Translations under genes and position numbers: made by a program
Source of the DNA: Rugamonas rubra
GTDB taxonomy: Bacteria; Pseudomonadota; Gammaproteobacteria; Burkholderiales; Burkholderiaceae_D
Direction: 5' to 3'
Length of the DNA: 64,000 nt
NCBI RefSeq assembly: GCF_900114705.1
Contig: NZ_FOTW01000016.1
Span: 62,001-126,000 of the forward strand
Notes under the pieces: generated by a model
What the model saw: only the letters and a program-made list of their open reading frames with translations
Told to the model about the DNA's origin: nothing
The model's database searches: none
In this document: piece after piece, positions 27,922-36,984 of the stretch
How positions within the stretch are numbered: position 1 is the stretch's first letter
How the letters are laid out: each line of letters begins with the position of its first letter

Positions 27922-29220
27922 TTAGCCCTTCAGGTAGGCGTACTTGAACAGGAAGATCGCGGCGATCACCCAGACCACCGGCCTGACCTGGCGCGCGCGG
28001 CCGGTCAGCAGCTTGAGGCCGGCGTAGGTCATGAAGCCGAAGGCGATGCCGTGGGCGATCGAGTAGGTGAAGGGGATGGCCAGCGCGGTGATGGCCGCCG
28101 GCACGCTCTCGGTGGTGTCGCTCCAGTCCACCTCGGTCAGGTCGCGCAGCATCAGGCAGGCGACGAACAGCAGCGCCGGCGCGGTGGCGTAGGCCGGCAC
28201 CACGCCGGCGATCGGCGCGATGAACAGGCTGGCCAGGAACAGCAGGGCCACCACCACGGCGGTCAGGCCGGTGCGGCCACCGGCCTGCACGCCGGCCGCG
28301 CTCTCGATGTAGGCGGTGGTGCTGGAGGTGCCGAGCATGGAGCCGGCGACGATGGCGCAGCTGTCGGCCATCAACGCCTTGTTCAGGCGGACCATTTTGC
28401 CGTCGACCAGCAGGCCGCCACGGGCGGCCACGCCCATCAGGGTGCCGGTGGCGTCGAACAGCTCGACCAGGAAGAACACCAGCACCACGTTGAGGATGCC
28501 GACCGAGAAGGCGGCCTTGGGGTCGAAGGCGAACAGCGTGGCGTCGATCGACGGCGGCAGCGAGACGAAGCCCTGGAAGGTGTTGCCGCCGATGAAGAAG
28601 CTGAGCACGGTGACGGCGATGATGCCGATCAAAATGGCGCCAGGCACGCGCAGGCGGTCCAGCGCGACGATCAACAGGAAGCCGGTGATGGCCATGACGG
28701 CGGCGGGCTTGTGCAGGTCGCCCACCGAGACCAGGGTGGCCGGGTTGGCGACCACGATGCCGGAGCTCTTCAAGGCGATCAGCGCGAGGAACAGGCCGAG
28801 GCCGACGGTGATGGCGCTGCGCAGCGAGTGCGGGATGCCGTTGACGATTTGCTCGCGCACCTTGAACAGGCTGACCAGAATGAACAGGCAGCCGGAGATG
28901 AACACGGCGCCCAGCGCGGTCTGCCAGGGCACGCCCATGCCCAGCACGACGGCGTAGGCGAAGTAGGCGTTCAGGCCCATGCCGGGCGCCATGCCGATCG
29001 GGTAGTTGGCGTACAGGCCCATGATGAGGGTGCCGACGGCGGCGGCCAGGCAGGTGGCGACGAAGACGGCGTCCTTCGGCATGCCGGCGTCGGCCAGGAT
29101 GGTCGGGTTCACGAAGATGATGTAGGCCATCGTCAGGAAGGTGGTGAGGCCTGCGATGAGCTCGGTGCGGACGTTGCTGCCGTGCTCTTTGAGCTTGAAG
29201 AATGTATCGAGAGTGGACAA
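27922..29220 (-). CDS. Second NCS2-family (AzgA-type) purine permease, TTG start
   Basis: A 432-residue paralogue of the permease at 21392-22693, sharing GLTTFLTMAYIIFVNP, APGMGLNAYFAY, LVELFDATGTLMGVA and GTSSTTAYIESAAGVQAGGR. No ATG fits: the frame is open far upstream, but alignment with the paralogue (start MLLLEKFFKLKENG versus LSTLDTFFKLKEHG) and the GGAGA ribosome site seven bases upstream point to TTG at 29220. It is likely monocistronic. Specificity within adenine/guanine/hypoxanthine cannot be told by eye. Confidence 0.9.
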   Translation of the reverse strand: MSTLDTFFKLKEHGSNVRTELIAGLTTFLTMAYIIFVNPTILADAGMPKDAVFVATCLAAAVGTLIMGLYANYPIGMAPGMGLNAYFAYAVVLGMGVPWQTALGAVFISGCLFILVSLFKVREQIVNGIPHSLRSAITVGLGLFLALIALKSSGIVVANPATLVSVGDLHKPAAVMAITGFLLIVALDRLRVPGAILIGIIAVTVLSFFIGGNTFQGFVSLPPSIDATLFAFDPKAAFSVGILNVVLVFFLVELFDATGTLMGVAARGGLLVDGKMVRLNKALMADSCAIVAGSMLGTSSTTAYIESAAGVQAGGRTGLTAVVVALLFLASLFIAPIAGVVPAYATAPALLFVACLMLRDLTEVDWSDTTESVPAAITALAIPFTYSIAHGIAFGFMTYAGLKLLTGRARQVRPVVWVIAAIFLFKYAYLKG

Positions 29221-29361
29221 GTGCGTCTCCGTGAATTTGCCAGTGGTCCCGCGCGCGCGGGCCGATAGGATATCACGGATGGTGATGTGGCCGGCGTTGG
29301 GGCGGCCGCCAACGCCGGCGCGGGCCGGCAGCTCCGGCAAAAAATCCAGTGGCGCGGACGT

Positions 29362-29388
29362 AGGGTCAGACCCTGAGGGTCTGACCCT
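29362..29388. repeat. GGGTCAGACCC-family palindrome with one extra central base
   Basis: AGGGTCAGACCCT, one G, then the reverse complement. It lies between the phytase stop on the left-going strand and the start of the NCS2 permease, in a 193-base gap. Confidence 0.88.
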
Positions 29389-29413
29389 GGCTTCGGCGTG
29401 GCGTGCCGACGCG

Positions 29414-31408
29414 TTAGTCCAGCTTGAGGGCGCGGGCGACGTCCTCCCAGGCCACATACTTGAAGTTCTGCGCGCCGTCCGGCAGGCGCTTGTAGCCGTC
29501 CTGCACCACCAGCATGCCCTTGGCGTAGGCGCCGCCCAGGTTGGCCGAGGTGACGTCCAGGCCGTCCGTCTCCGAGGTGCCGTCGATGCCGGCGGCCAGG
29601 TTGAAGCCGATGCGGAAGCCGCCGCGCACCTTGTATGGCGGCCGCGCGTCGAGCACCACGTAGCTGTTGCTGCCTTGGCTGGACACCACCAGGTAGTCGG
29701 CCTTGGCGCCGTGGTACAGGGCCATGCCTTCGACGTCGGCGGTCAGGTGCGGGCCGACCGGCAGTGCCATGGCCAGCGCGTCCGGCTTGGCGGCGTCGGC
29801 CGAGGTGACCCACACGCCGCGCTTCTCCTCGCCCAGATACAGGCGGGCGTTGCGGTCGTCGGCGACGCAGCCCTCGGGCTGGCTGGCCACCTTGAACTTG
29901 CGCAGCAGCGTGCTGGCGAAGCGGCCGTCCTGGCGGCCGATGCGGTACTGCAGGAAGGTGCCGTCCTTGTCATTGATGAAGACCTCGAGGCCGCCGGCCG
30001 CCGGCTGGTAGGAGCAGATGCCGTAGATTTTATCCAGCCCGGTGGGGAAGCGCGCCGCCTCGTTGACGTCGCCGTTGGCGTCGATGTTGAACAGCACCAG
30101 GGTGTTGTCGTCGCGCTGGGTGGCCACGGCCAGGTCGTAGCGCTGCTGGTCGATCTGCACGTTCTGGCGCAGGTCGACGTTGTTCAGACGGCCCACCTCC
30201 AGCAGTTGCAGCTGCTTGCCTTGCAGGTCGTAGACCAGCAGGCCTTGCTTCTTGTTGGTGCCAAGGACGCGCGAGGCGGAACGGTCGGTCGGATGCAGCC
30301 AGATGGCTGGATCGTCGGCGGCGTCGCCGGGGCGGGCCATCGGCTCTGTCTGGGCGCGCGGCTCGATGATGGGCAGCGGTGCCGCCTGCGTGGCTGTGGC
30401 TTTGGGGGCCTGCCAGGCCAGCGGGCGGATCTGCCAGGACTTGGCGCCTTCGTCGGGCAGCAGCAACTGCGTCAGCGGCTGCGCGCGCGCCGGCGTGGCG
30501 ACGGAACCGGTGCCGGCTGCTGCTGCTGCTGCTGCTGCTGCGGTTCCAGTACGGCCACCTGCGGCGGAAGCCGCATCGGCGCCGGTGGCGGCACCGGCGC
30601 CGAGGTGCACGGCCAGCTGCTTGGCGCCGCCCGCGCTTTGCCGGCCGACGGCTTGCCACACGCCGTCGCGCTGGCGCAGCAGGTGCAGCGTTTTGCCTTT
30701 GGCGTCGAGCAGGGCGACGCCGCCGCCCGGCAGCACGGCCAACGCGCCGGCGCCGTCCTCCAGCTTGCCGTAGGGCGCGCGCAGGGCCACCGGCTCGCGG
30801 CTGCCCACGCCTTCGGCGTCGGCGTCGTAGGCCCACAGGCCGACGCCGCTTTCGCTGACCAGCAGCGTTTGGCTGGCGTCGTCGACGCGGCAGTGCTTGA
30901 CGTGCGGTGGCAGCGCCAGCTTGCGCACCAATTGGCGCTGCTCACCGTGCAGCACCCATTGTTCCGCCTGGCCGTCTTTGGCGATCAGGAACAGGTGGTC
31001 GAGCTGCTGCGCGTCGCGGAACAGGCAGGCGGACTCGATGCCGTGGCTCGGCGCCGGCAGCTGCGCTTGTGGGCGCAGCTGGCCGGCCTTGGTGTCGGCG
31101 ATGATGATCTGGGCGCGGTTGGTGTTGGCGTCCAGGACCATGGCCAGGGCGCCGTCGGCGTGGCTGCGGATGTCGAGCTGCTTGGCGCGCATCGGCAGCG
31201 CGGCGCGCTCCTTGCCGGCGGCGTCGAGCAGGTGCAGGCCATGCTTGTCCAGGGTCAGCCAGCCGCCGTCGGGCAGCGCGGCCAGCTCCTGCGCGCGGGC
31301 GGTGGCGCCCGGCGTGTGTTGGATGGCGCTGCTGGCGGCGAAGGCCGGCGTGGTCAGCACGGTCAGCAGGGCGGCGCCGACGGCGCTCTTAATAGTATGG
31401 TTGCTCAT
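29414..31408 (-). CDS. Two-domain beta-propeller phytase
   Basis: A 664-residue exported enzyme predicted to release phosphate from inositol hexakisphosphate using calcium. The signal peptide is about residues 1-24 (ends AFA). Residues 30-285 form an incomplete, phytase-like propeller; a linker with nine alanines (290-298) follows. Residues 345-664 are the full beta-propeller phytase domain, with DAADDPAIWLHPTDRSASRV, FINDKDGTFLQYRIG, QPEGCVADD, EEKRGVWV, VEGMALYH and GFNLAAGIDGTSETDGLDV. It lies 26 bases downstream of a TonB-dependent receptor gene, so the two form an operon. The stem AAGAAGA is the ribosome site. Confidence 0.88.
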   Translation of the reverse strand: MSNHTIKSAVGAALLTVLTTPAFAASSAIQHTPGATARAQELAALPDGGWLTLDKHGLHLLDAAGKERAALPMRAKQLDIRSHADGALAMVLDANTNRAQIIIADTKAGQLRPQAQLPAPSHGIESACLFRDAQQLDHLFLIAKDGQAEQWVLHGEQRQLVRKLALPPHVKHCRVDDASQTLLVSESGVGLWAYDADAEGVGSREPVALRAPYGKLEDGAGALAVLPGGGVALLDAKGKTLHLLRQRDGVWQAVGRQSAGGAKQLAVHLGAGAATGADAASAAGGRTGTAAAAAAAAAGTGSVATPARAQPLTQLLLPDEGAKSWQIRPLAWQAPKATATQAAPLPIIEPRAQTEPMARPGDAADDPAIWLHPTDRSASRVLGTNKKQGLLVYDLQGKQLQLLEVGRLNNVDLRQNVQIDQQRYDLAVATQRDDNTLVLFNIDANGDVNEAARFPTGLDKIYGICSYQPAAGGLEVFINDKDGTFLQYRIGRQDGRFASTLLRKFKVASQPEGCVADDRNARLYLGEEKRGVWVTSADAAKPDALAMALPVGPHLTADVEGMALYHGAKADYLVVSSQGSNSYVVLDARPPYKVRGGFRIGFNLAAGIDGTSETDGLDVTSANLGGAYAKGMLVVQDGYKRLPDGAQNFKYVAWEDVARALKLD
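30517..30540. repeat. CTG trinucleotide microsatellite inside the phytase gene
   Basis: Eight CTG units on the plus strand encode most of the polyalanine linker between the two phytase domains. Because the unit is three bases, copy-number change would lengthen or shorten the linker without a frameshift. Confidence 0.9.
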
Positions 31409-31434
31409 TTCAGTCTTCTTGGTTGTTGTGGTGG

Positions 31435-34020
31435 TTAGAACAGATTGGCCTTCAGGCTGATCTTGTAGGTGCGGCCGTACTGCTCGAACTGGGCGTTGTG
31501 GCCCTTGCTGCCCTGGTAGACGTAGTACTTCTCGTTGTTGATGTTGGCCGCGTCGAACACCAGTTGCAGCTGCTTGTTGATCTGGTAGGCGAAGGAGAAG
31601 TCGAGCTGCTTCTGCGTGTCGACGATGCGGTCCTGCGCCGGGTTGAGGATGTCGGCGCCCAGCTCCAGCAGGTAGGGCGACTTGTAGTTGAGCGCCAGCC
31701 GGGTGCTGACGGCGCCGCTCTCGTAGCCCAGCATCAGGTTGAGCATGCGGTCGGACTGGCCGGGCATGTCGATGCTGCGGCCCAGCGTCTTCTTCGCCGC
31801 CAGGTCGTAGCGGGCGATGTGGGCGCTGGAGTCGGACCAGGTGCCGTTGGCGCCGACGATCAGACGGTTCCAAGGCGCCGGCAGCATGCGCAGCGGCTGG
31901 CTGTAGGACAGCTCCAGGCCGCGCACGCTGGCCGTGTCGCCGTTGGCGAAGGAGGTGGCGGTGGTGTAGCCGGCCCACTTGCCGCTGCCGGCCAGGTTGG
32001 TGGTGTAGGTGAAGTTCTTGATGTCCTTGTGGAAGAGGTAGGCCGAAACGGCGCCACCGTCGGCGCCGAGCATGCGCTCGATGCCCAGGTCCAGATTGGT
32101 CGACTTGAGCGGCGCCAGGTCCGGGTTGCCGATGCTCGCCTCCGTGGCGCTGGCCAAGCTGACGCCGGGCGCCAGCTGGCTGAAGTTGGCGCGCACCACG
32201 GCGTGGGTCCAGGCGGCGCGCACGCTGGTCTTGTGGTCGACGTCGTAGCGCAGCTGGACCGAGGGCAGCCAGTTGGTGTAGGAGCGCTCGCGCTGCAGCG
32301 GCGTGACGACCGCGCCGCTGACCTGCGAACCGGAGGCCTCGAAGCGGGTGCGCTCGGCGCGCACGCCGGCCAGCAGGTGCCAGGCGTCGAGGGTCAGGCT
32401 ATCCTGCAGGTAGGCGGCGTCGATGTTCTCGTTCATCTTGTAGTCGTTGATGGTCGATTCGAGCGCCAGGCGGGCGGCATTGCGGTCCAGGCCGGCGACG
32501 CGGGCGCGTATCAGCGCCGGGTCGATGGCGCTGCCAATGCGGCCGAGCGGGTAGTCCAACTCCCGGCCCTGGACGAAGCCGGCCATCGACACGCCGCCGG
32601 CGCCCCAGTAATTGGGGCTGGAGCTCTTGGCGCTGTTGTACTGCCACTGGTTGGTGTCGTTGGTCTTCTCGCGGCGGCTGGCCTTGAGGCCGAACTTCAA
32701 GGTCGAGCGGGCCTGGCCCAGGTCGAACTCGTGGCTCAGGTCGACGCGCGCCTGGTTGGCCTTGTCGGCCGAGTAGCGCTGCTGCAGGCTGATGGCGTTC
32801 AGGCTGTAGTTGGCCGGGTCGTAGATGCTGTTCGGCGCCACCAGGTGGGGCTGGACGCCGTCGGTGAAGCCGACGCCGGCGAAGTTGGAGGTGCCACGGA
32901 AGCGGCCGTCGTTCAGCGCCTCCGGGGTGTCCTCGTCGGCCTTGTTGGCGGAGCCGGACAAGGCCAGCTTCCAGTCGCCGAACTGCTGCTCGGTGCCCAG
33001 CACGAAGGAGCGGATGGTCTGGGTGTATTTGCGCTGGCGGATGCGGCGCTCGGCGCGCGCGCTGGCGCTGGCGCCCTCGGCCACGGCGCCGCCGGCGATG
33101 TTGCTGATGGTCAGACGGTCGCGCACCTCGTCGTCGCTGAAGCGGCTGAGGAAGCTGCGCAGGTAGAAGCTGCTGCCGTCGGCCGGGCGGTAGTCGAGGT
33201 TCAGCGCGAAGGCGTTGCGCTCGCGGACCGGCAGGTAGTCGCGCAGCTCGAAGCCGCCCAGGCGCTCGCCGTCCCAGGCACCGCCGGTCTCCACGTTGTC
33301 CGAGCCGAACTTGCGCTTTTCCAGACTCAGGCCGGCGGCCACGCCCAGCTTGCCATCCATGAAGCGCTGCGCGCCCAGCAGGGAGGCGTTGGGGCTGGTC
33401 TTGCCGGTGTTCTGGTCGTAGCTGGCGCCGGCGCTGGCCGACAGCAGGCGGCCCGGCAGGTCGAAGGCGGACAGCGACTTGACCTCGACGGTGGCGCCTA
33501 GCGAGCTGGCGTCCTGGTCCGGCGTCAGCGTTTTGGTCACCTCCAGCGAGCGGATCAAACCGGCCGGCAGCACGTCCAGCGCCACGGCGCGGCGGCCCGC
33601 CTCGGGCGAGGGCACCAGCGCGCCGTTGATGGTGACGTTGTTCAGGTCCGGCCCCATGCCGCGCACGGTGATGTAGCGGCCCTCGCCCTGGTCGCGCTGC
33701 ACCGACACGCCCGGCAGGCGGGCCAGCGCCTCGGCGGCGTTCTTGTCCGGCAGGCCGCCGATGTCGTCGCTGCTGATGACGCTGATGATGTTGTCGGCCT
33801 TCTCCTGCGCCGCGATCGCCTTGCTCATGGCGACGCGCTGGCCGGTGACGACCACGCGCGAGCGGTGCTCGGAGTCGGCGGCGGCGCCGCTGTCGGCATC
33901 GGCCGTGTTGGCGACGGCGTGGCCGGCCAACAGGGTCAGCGCGGCGACGGCCAGGACGGACAGGCGGCAGCCGTGCTGTGGTTCGCCGCGGGTGGAGGAG
34001 GGCAGGTTCATAGAGGTCAT
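31435..34020 (-). CDS. TonB-dependent outer-membrane receptor linked to phytase
   Basis: An 861-residue receptor of the Xanthomonas/Caulobacter TonB type. After a signal peptide (about 38 residues, ends AVA) comes VVVTGQRVAMSKAIAAQEKA and the plug: GGLPDKNAAEALARLPGVSV, GRYITVRGMGPDLNNVTING, then VEVTKTLTPDQDASSLGATV-type strands. The 22-strand barrel ends in Phe (ISLKANLF). It is co-transcribed with the downstream phytase, so it most likely takes up inositol phosphates or a related ligand (inference from context). The first ATG of two close candidates was used; neither has a strong ribosome site. Confidence 0.88.
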   Translation of the reverse strand: MTSMNLPSSTRGEPQHGCRLSVLAVAALTLLAGHAVANTADADSGAAADSEHRSRVVVTGQRVAMSKAIAAQEKADNIISVISSDDIGGLPDKNAAEALARLPGVSVQRDQGEGRYITVRGMGPDLNNVTINGALVPSPEAGRRAVALDVLPAGLIRSLEVTKTLTPDQDASSLGATVEVKSLSAFDLPGRLLSASAGASYDQNTGKTSPNASLLGAQRFMDGKLGVAAGLSLEKRKFGSDNVETGGAWDGERLGGFELRDYLPVRERNAFALNLDYRPADGSSFYLRSFLSRFSDDEVRDRLTISNIAGGAVAEGASASARAERRIRQRKYTQTIRSFVLGTEQQFGDWKLALSGSANKADEDTPEALNDGRFRGTSNFAGVGFTDGVQPHLVAPNSIYDPANYSLNAISLQQRYSADKANQARVDLSHEFDLGQARSTLKFGLKASRREKTNDTNQWQYNSAKSSSPNYWGAGGVSMAGFVQGRELDYPLGRIGSAIDPALIRARVAGLDRNAARLALESTINDYKMNENIDAAYLQDSLTLDAWHLLAGVRAERTRFEASGSQVSGAVVTPLQRERSYTNWLPSVQLRYDVDHKTSVRAAWTHAVVRANFSQLAPGVSLASATEASIGNPDLAPLKSTNLDLGIERMLGADGGAVSAYLFHKDIKNFTYTTNLAGSGKWAGYTTATSFANGDTASVRGLELSYSQPLRMLPAPWNRLIVGANGTWSDSSAHIARYDLAAKKTLGRSIDMPGQSDRMLNLMLGYESGAVSTRLALNYKSPYLLELGADILNPAQDRIVDTQKQLDFSFAYQINKQLQLVFDAANINNEKYYVYQGSKGHNAQFEQYGRTYKISLKANLF

Positions 34021-34558
34021 GGTGAGGTCTTGGAAAAGAAGAAAGTGGCCGGATTCTAGGCAGCCAATATGTCCGTCCCGTGACACGCGGCGGCGCCGGC
34101 ACGGCGAAAACGGCCGTGGCGGCCCGTTTGGCGTGGTGGCAGCGCGGAGATGAGCCGGATTGACCCGGCGAAGCCGCCGATGGCGTCGGTTTAGCTCGCA
34201 TCGACGCCGCCCGTCACGCCGCCAAGTCATGAGGCGGTTGGACACAGAAGGCACGCCAGCGGCAACGACCCAGGGTCATACAGCCGGGGTCAGCAGCAGC
34301 CGGGGTCAGCAGCCGGGGTCAGTGCCGACATTCGGACACGGACTGGGCTGTAGAGCGTTTCGGCCGTATGGCGCCTATTGTTGAGGTCGTGTCTGAATGT
34401 CGGCACTGACCCCGGGGGAGGGGGGGGATTTTTCGTCTGCATCGGTGAGCTGTTTGCACCTGTTGCCGAGACGCGACGGCGGCGGCGCTATTGTCATCGT
34501 GCGGTCATCAAGCGCCGCTAAGCTGCGGCACCACCCATTCCACTTGCCCTCCGCCACC
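34021..34558. other. Intergenic region between the receptor and the GGDEF gene
   Basis: 538 bases between diverging genes with no supported coding sequence. It contains a long inverted repeat (listed separately), a run of short GCCGGGGTCAGCAG repeats at about 34284-34320, a G-rich GGGGGAGGGGGGG stretch after the repeat, and presumably both promoters. Confidence 0.55.
34315..34413. repeat. Inverted repeat, GTGCCGACATTCGGACA family
   Basis: Arms at 34315-34338 and 34390-34413 are complementary over 24 bases with one mismatch and share GGGGTCAGTGCCGACATTC with the stem-loop at 16698-16758. Here the arms are separated by about 51 bases rather than five, so this copy carries an internal spacer. 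Confidence 0.85.
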
Positions 34559-35554
34559 ATGCTCCGTCTGCACCGCCTCACCCTGTTCTCCGCCGGCCTG
34601 GCCCTGGTGGTCTGGTATCTGCTGTACGCCAATATAGGCACGGCCAAGCCCTTCTACCACTGGAAGTGGATGGACATCGTCAGCGAGGGCGGCACCGCGC
34701 TGATGGCCGGGGTCTGGCTGCTGTTCACGCTGAGCAGCCGGCCCGGCGGCCGCGTGACCAATCTGCTGGCCGGCGGCCTGGCGGCGATCATGCTGGGCTC
34801 CTGGGCCGACTGCCTCGACGAGTTTTTCCACATCGGCAAAGAGCAGATCTGGGACAATTGGCTGGAGGCGCTGGTGCCCTGCGGGATGCTGCTGCTCACC
34901 GGCGGCATGTATTACTGGCGCCAGGAGCAGATCCGCCTGAACGACCACCTGCGCAAGCGCGAGCGCCTGTTCCGAGACCACCGCGCCTTCGACCGCATCA
35001 CCCAGCTGGCCAACGCCGACTACCTGCGCGACCAGATCCGCCTGGAGCAGTCCGGCCGGCCCGGCGTCGACTGCGCGCTGGTGCTGCTCGATATCGACCG
35101 CTTCCACCTGATCAACCGCGAGTTCGGCCAGCAGGAGGGCGACCGCGTGCTGCAGGCGGTCGGCCACATGCTGCTGCTGAACCTGCGCGGCGACGATCTG
35201 CTGTGCCGCTACGCCGGCGACCGCTTCGCCATCCTGATGCCGGACACCGCGCTGGCCGACGCCGAGGCGCTGGCCAGCCACCTGTGCGCGATGGTCGGCC
35301 AGATGCGCCACCACGGCAAGGCCGGCCGCGTGCCGGTCAGCCTGCGCCACGCCTGTTCGATGGCCGACGCGGAGCCGGACGCGCTGCTCGGCGCCCTGAG
35401 CCGCGCCGTCGAGACGCCGGCCGCGCGCACCGCCGGCATGGTTGACAGCGGCGCCGCCGCCAGCTCCGGCGCGGGCGCCGACGCCTACCGTGCCGGTGGC
35501 CATGGCGACGCGCCAGCGGGCGGGCATCCGCCGCGCGCCGCCGCGCCGGCATGA
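34559..35554 (+). CDS. Membrane GGDEF-domain protein with degenerate active site
   Basis: A 331-residue inner-membrane protein. Four hydrophobic helices (about 7-23, 44-59, 66-82, 104-119) precede a GGDEF domain (about 140-270). The catalytic loop reads AGDRF at 219-223 (RYAGDRFAILMP) where active cyclases have GGDEF or GGEEF, so cyclic-di-GMP synthesis is unlikely; it may bind GTP or act as a sensor. LLDIDRFHLINREFGQQEGD is well preserved. The last 60 residues are Ala/Gly-rich and disordered. The stop overlaps the start of the next AraC gene by four bases, so the two are translationally coupled. Confidence 0.8.
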   Translation: MLRLHRLTLFSAGLALVVWYLLYANIGTAKPFYHWKWMDIVSEGGTALMAGVWLLFTLSSRPGGRVTNLLAGGLAAIMLGSWADCLDEFFHIGKEQIWDNWLEALVPCGMLLLTGGMYYWRQEQIRLNDHLRKRERLFRDHRAFDRITQLANADYLRDQIRLEQSGRPGVDCALVLLDIDRFHLINREFGQQEGDRVLQAVGHMLLLNLRGDDLLCRYAGDRFAILMPDTALADAEALASHLCAMVGQMRHHGKAGRVPVSLRHACSMADAEPDALLGALSRAVETPAARTAGMVDSGAAASSGAGADAYRAGGHGDAPAGGHPPRAAAPA

Positions 35555-36576
35555 TCGCCTATCGCGGCGCGGGCGAGGCCTGCATCGCCGCGCAGCACCA
35601 GCCGGCGCTGGTGCTCGACTACGCGCGCAGCCGCGACGCCGACGGCGTCCACCTGCTGCGCGACACCGGCCTGGACGCCAGCGACATTCCCGCCGCCGGC
35701 CGCGCCGTCAGTCCGTTGCAGTACGCCCAGCTAATCCGCAACGTGCTGCGCGAGCTCGATAGCGCCGACACCAGCTTCATGCTGGGCCAGCAGATGCTGC
35801 CCGGGCACTACGGCGAGATCAGCCACGCCCTGCTGCACGCGCAGACGCTGCGCCAGGCGCTGCAGATCCTGTGCGAGTTCGCCAGCCGCCTATGTCCGCT
35901 GCTGCGGCCGCGCTGGCGCGAGGAGGGCGCGCTGGCCGTGGTCTACTGGATGGACAGCTTCGGCCTGCCGGCGCTGCGCCCGGCGCTGGTGGAGATGCAC
36001 ATGACGGCGCTGGTGGCGATGTGCCGCTGGCTCAGCGGCGAGCGGCTGCCGTGGCGCTTCTGCTTCAACCGCGCCAGTCCGCGCCACACCGAGCAGCACC
36101 AGGTGCACCTGGGCCAGGAGCTGCGCTTCGACTGCCACCTGGACGCCATGCTGATCGACGCCGCCTGGCTGGACCGGCCCTGGCCGCGCGGCAGCGCGAT
36201 GGCCGCCTCGGTGGCGCTGCGCGCCGTCGAGCTGGAGGCGGCGCGCGCGCCGCTGCATCCCGGCCTGCTCGACGCGCTGTACGACTTCCTGCTCGAGCGG
36301 GTGCGCGGCGCGCCGACCTTGGAGCTGACGGCGGCGGCCTTCGACGTCAGCCCGGCCACGCTGAAGCGCCACCTGCTGCGCCACGGCAGCCACTTCCAGG
36401 CCGAGCTGGACCAGGTGCGCACCCACGTCGCCATCTACCTGTTCCAGACCCGCCGCGCCGACAACGACACCGTCGCCGCCTACCTCGGCTTCCACGACGC
36501 CACCAACTTCCGCCGCTCGTTCAAGCGCTGGACCGGGCAGACGCCGGGGCTGCTGCGGGATGCGCTGCACGTTTGA
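35551..36576 (+). CDS. AraC-family transcriptional regulator (OruR/ArgR-like)
   Basis: A 341-residue regulator. Residues 20-210 form the arabinose-binding-like sensor domain (DASDIPAAGRAVSPLQYAQL, MLPGHYGEISHALLHAQTLR). Residues 245-341 are the double helix-turn-helix (LTAAAFDVSPATLKRHLLRH, then YLGFHDATNFRRSFKRWTGQ). The start ATG is within ATGA shared with the stop of the membrane GGDEF gene, suggesting a membrane-sensor and regulator pair. Its last 147 bases are duplicated at 39389-39535 with ten differences. Confidence 0.88.
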   Translation: MIAYRGAGEACIAAQHQPALVLDYARSRDADGVHLLRDTGLDASDIPAAGRAVSPLQYAQLIRNVLRELDSADTSFMLGQQMLPGHYGEISHALLHAQTLRQALQILCEFASRLCPLLRPRWREEGALAVVYWMDSFGLPALRPALVEMHMTALVAMCRWLSGERLPWRFCFNRASPRHTEQHQVHLGQELRFDCHLDAMLIDAAWLDRPWPRGSAMAASVALRAVELEAARAPLHPGLLDALYDFLLERVRGAPTLELTAAAFDVSPATLKRHLLRHGSHFQAELDQVRTHVAIYLFQTRRADNDTVAAYLGFHDATNFRRSFKRWTGQTPGLLRDALHV

Positions 36577-36663
36577 GGCGCGCGGCGGAGTGGCCGGAAC
36601 GGTCAGTCGAAAAACTGCATGCCCGCGTAGGGGTTTGCCCTGCATTGGGCTAGTCGCGAGCTT

Positions 36664-36819
36664 AACCAACGATAGACATAGCCATAGTTCGCCGAGGGAG
36701 AGGTATGCGCCGCCATCCCAGGCGGCTACGGCGCGGAAGCCTAAAACACGTGTGTAAAAGTCTAGGCTTCTCGCCAAGTTAGTGACGGCGAGAGTAAGGT
36801 GATTAATACCTGTAAGCAC
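36664..36819 (-). pseudogene. Truncated FosA-like (VOC family) gene start
   Basis: About 52 residues match the N-terminus of fosfomycin-resistance glutathione transferases of the glyoxalase/VOC fold: MLTGINHLTLAVTNLARSLD, then GFRAVAAWDGGAYLSLGE and LWLCLSL. Similarity stops abruptly after LSLV; the frame then runs into unrelated DNA and the antisense of the AraC gene. The metal and substrate residues of the second half are missing, so it cannot be a working enzyme. Codon choice is less GC-rich than the neighbours, consistent with acquired DNA. Confidence 0.7.
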
Positions 36820-36984
36820 GGAAGTCCTTGAGTCGGAAGCCTTGAGGAGGTAATCTTAGCAAAATAGCAGGGGCATTGCTTGAAGGCCGACATCGGCCAG
36901 GAGCGGTCGTTCGAGCGGTGTTTGCAGCGCCAAAGCACTGCTAAGTCGGCGTTCCGGGTTTTTACAATGAGGAGGTAGACCAAC

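Noticed and set aside
36730-36775. Inverted repeat GAAGCCTA/TAGGCTTC as an integron attC site
   Set aside because: It lies inside the FosA-like coding fragment and lacks the attC core layout; no integrase gene is present.
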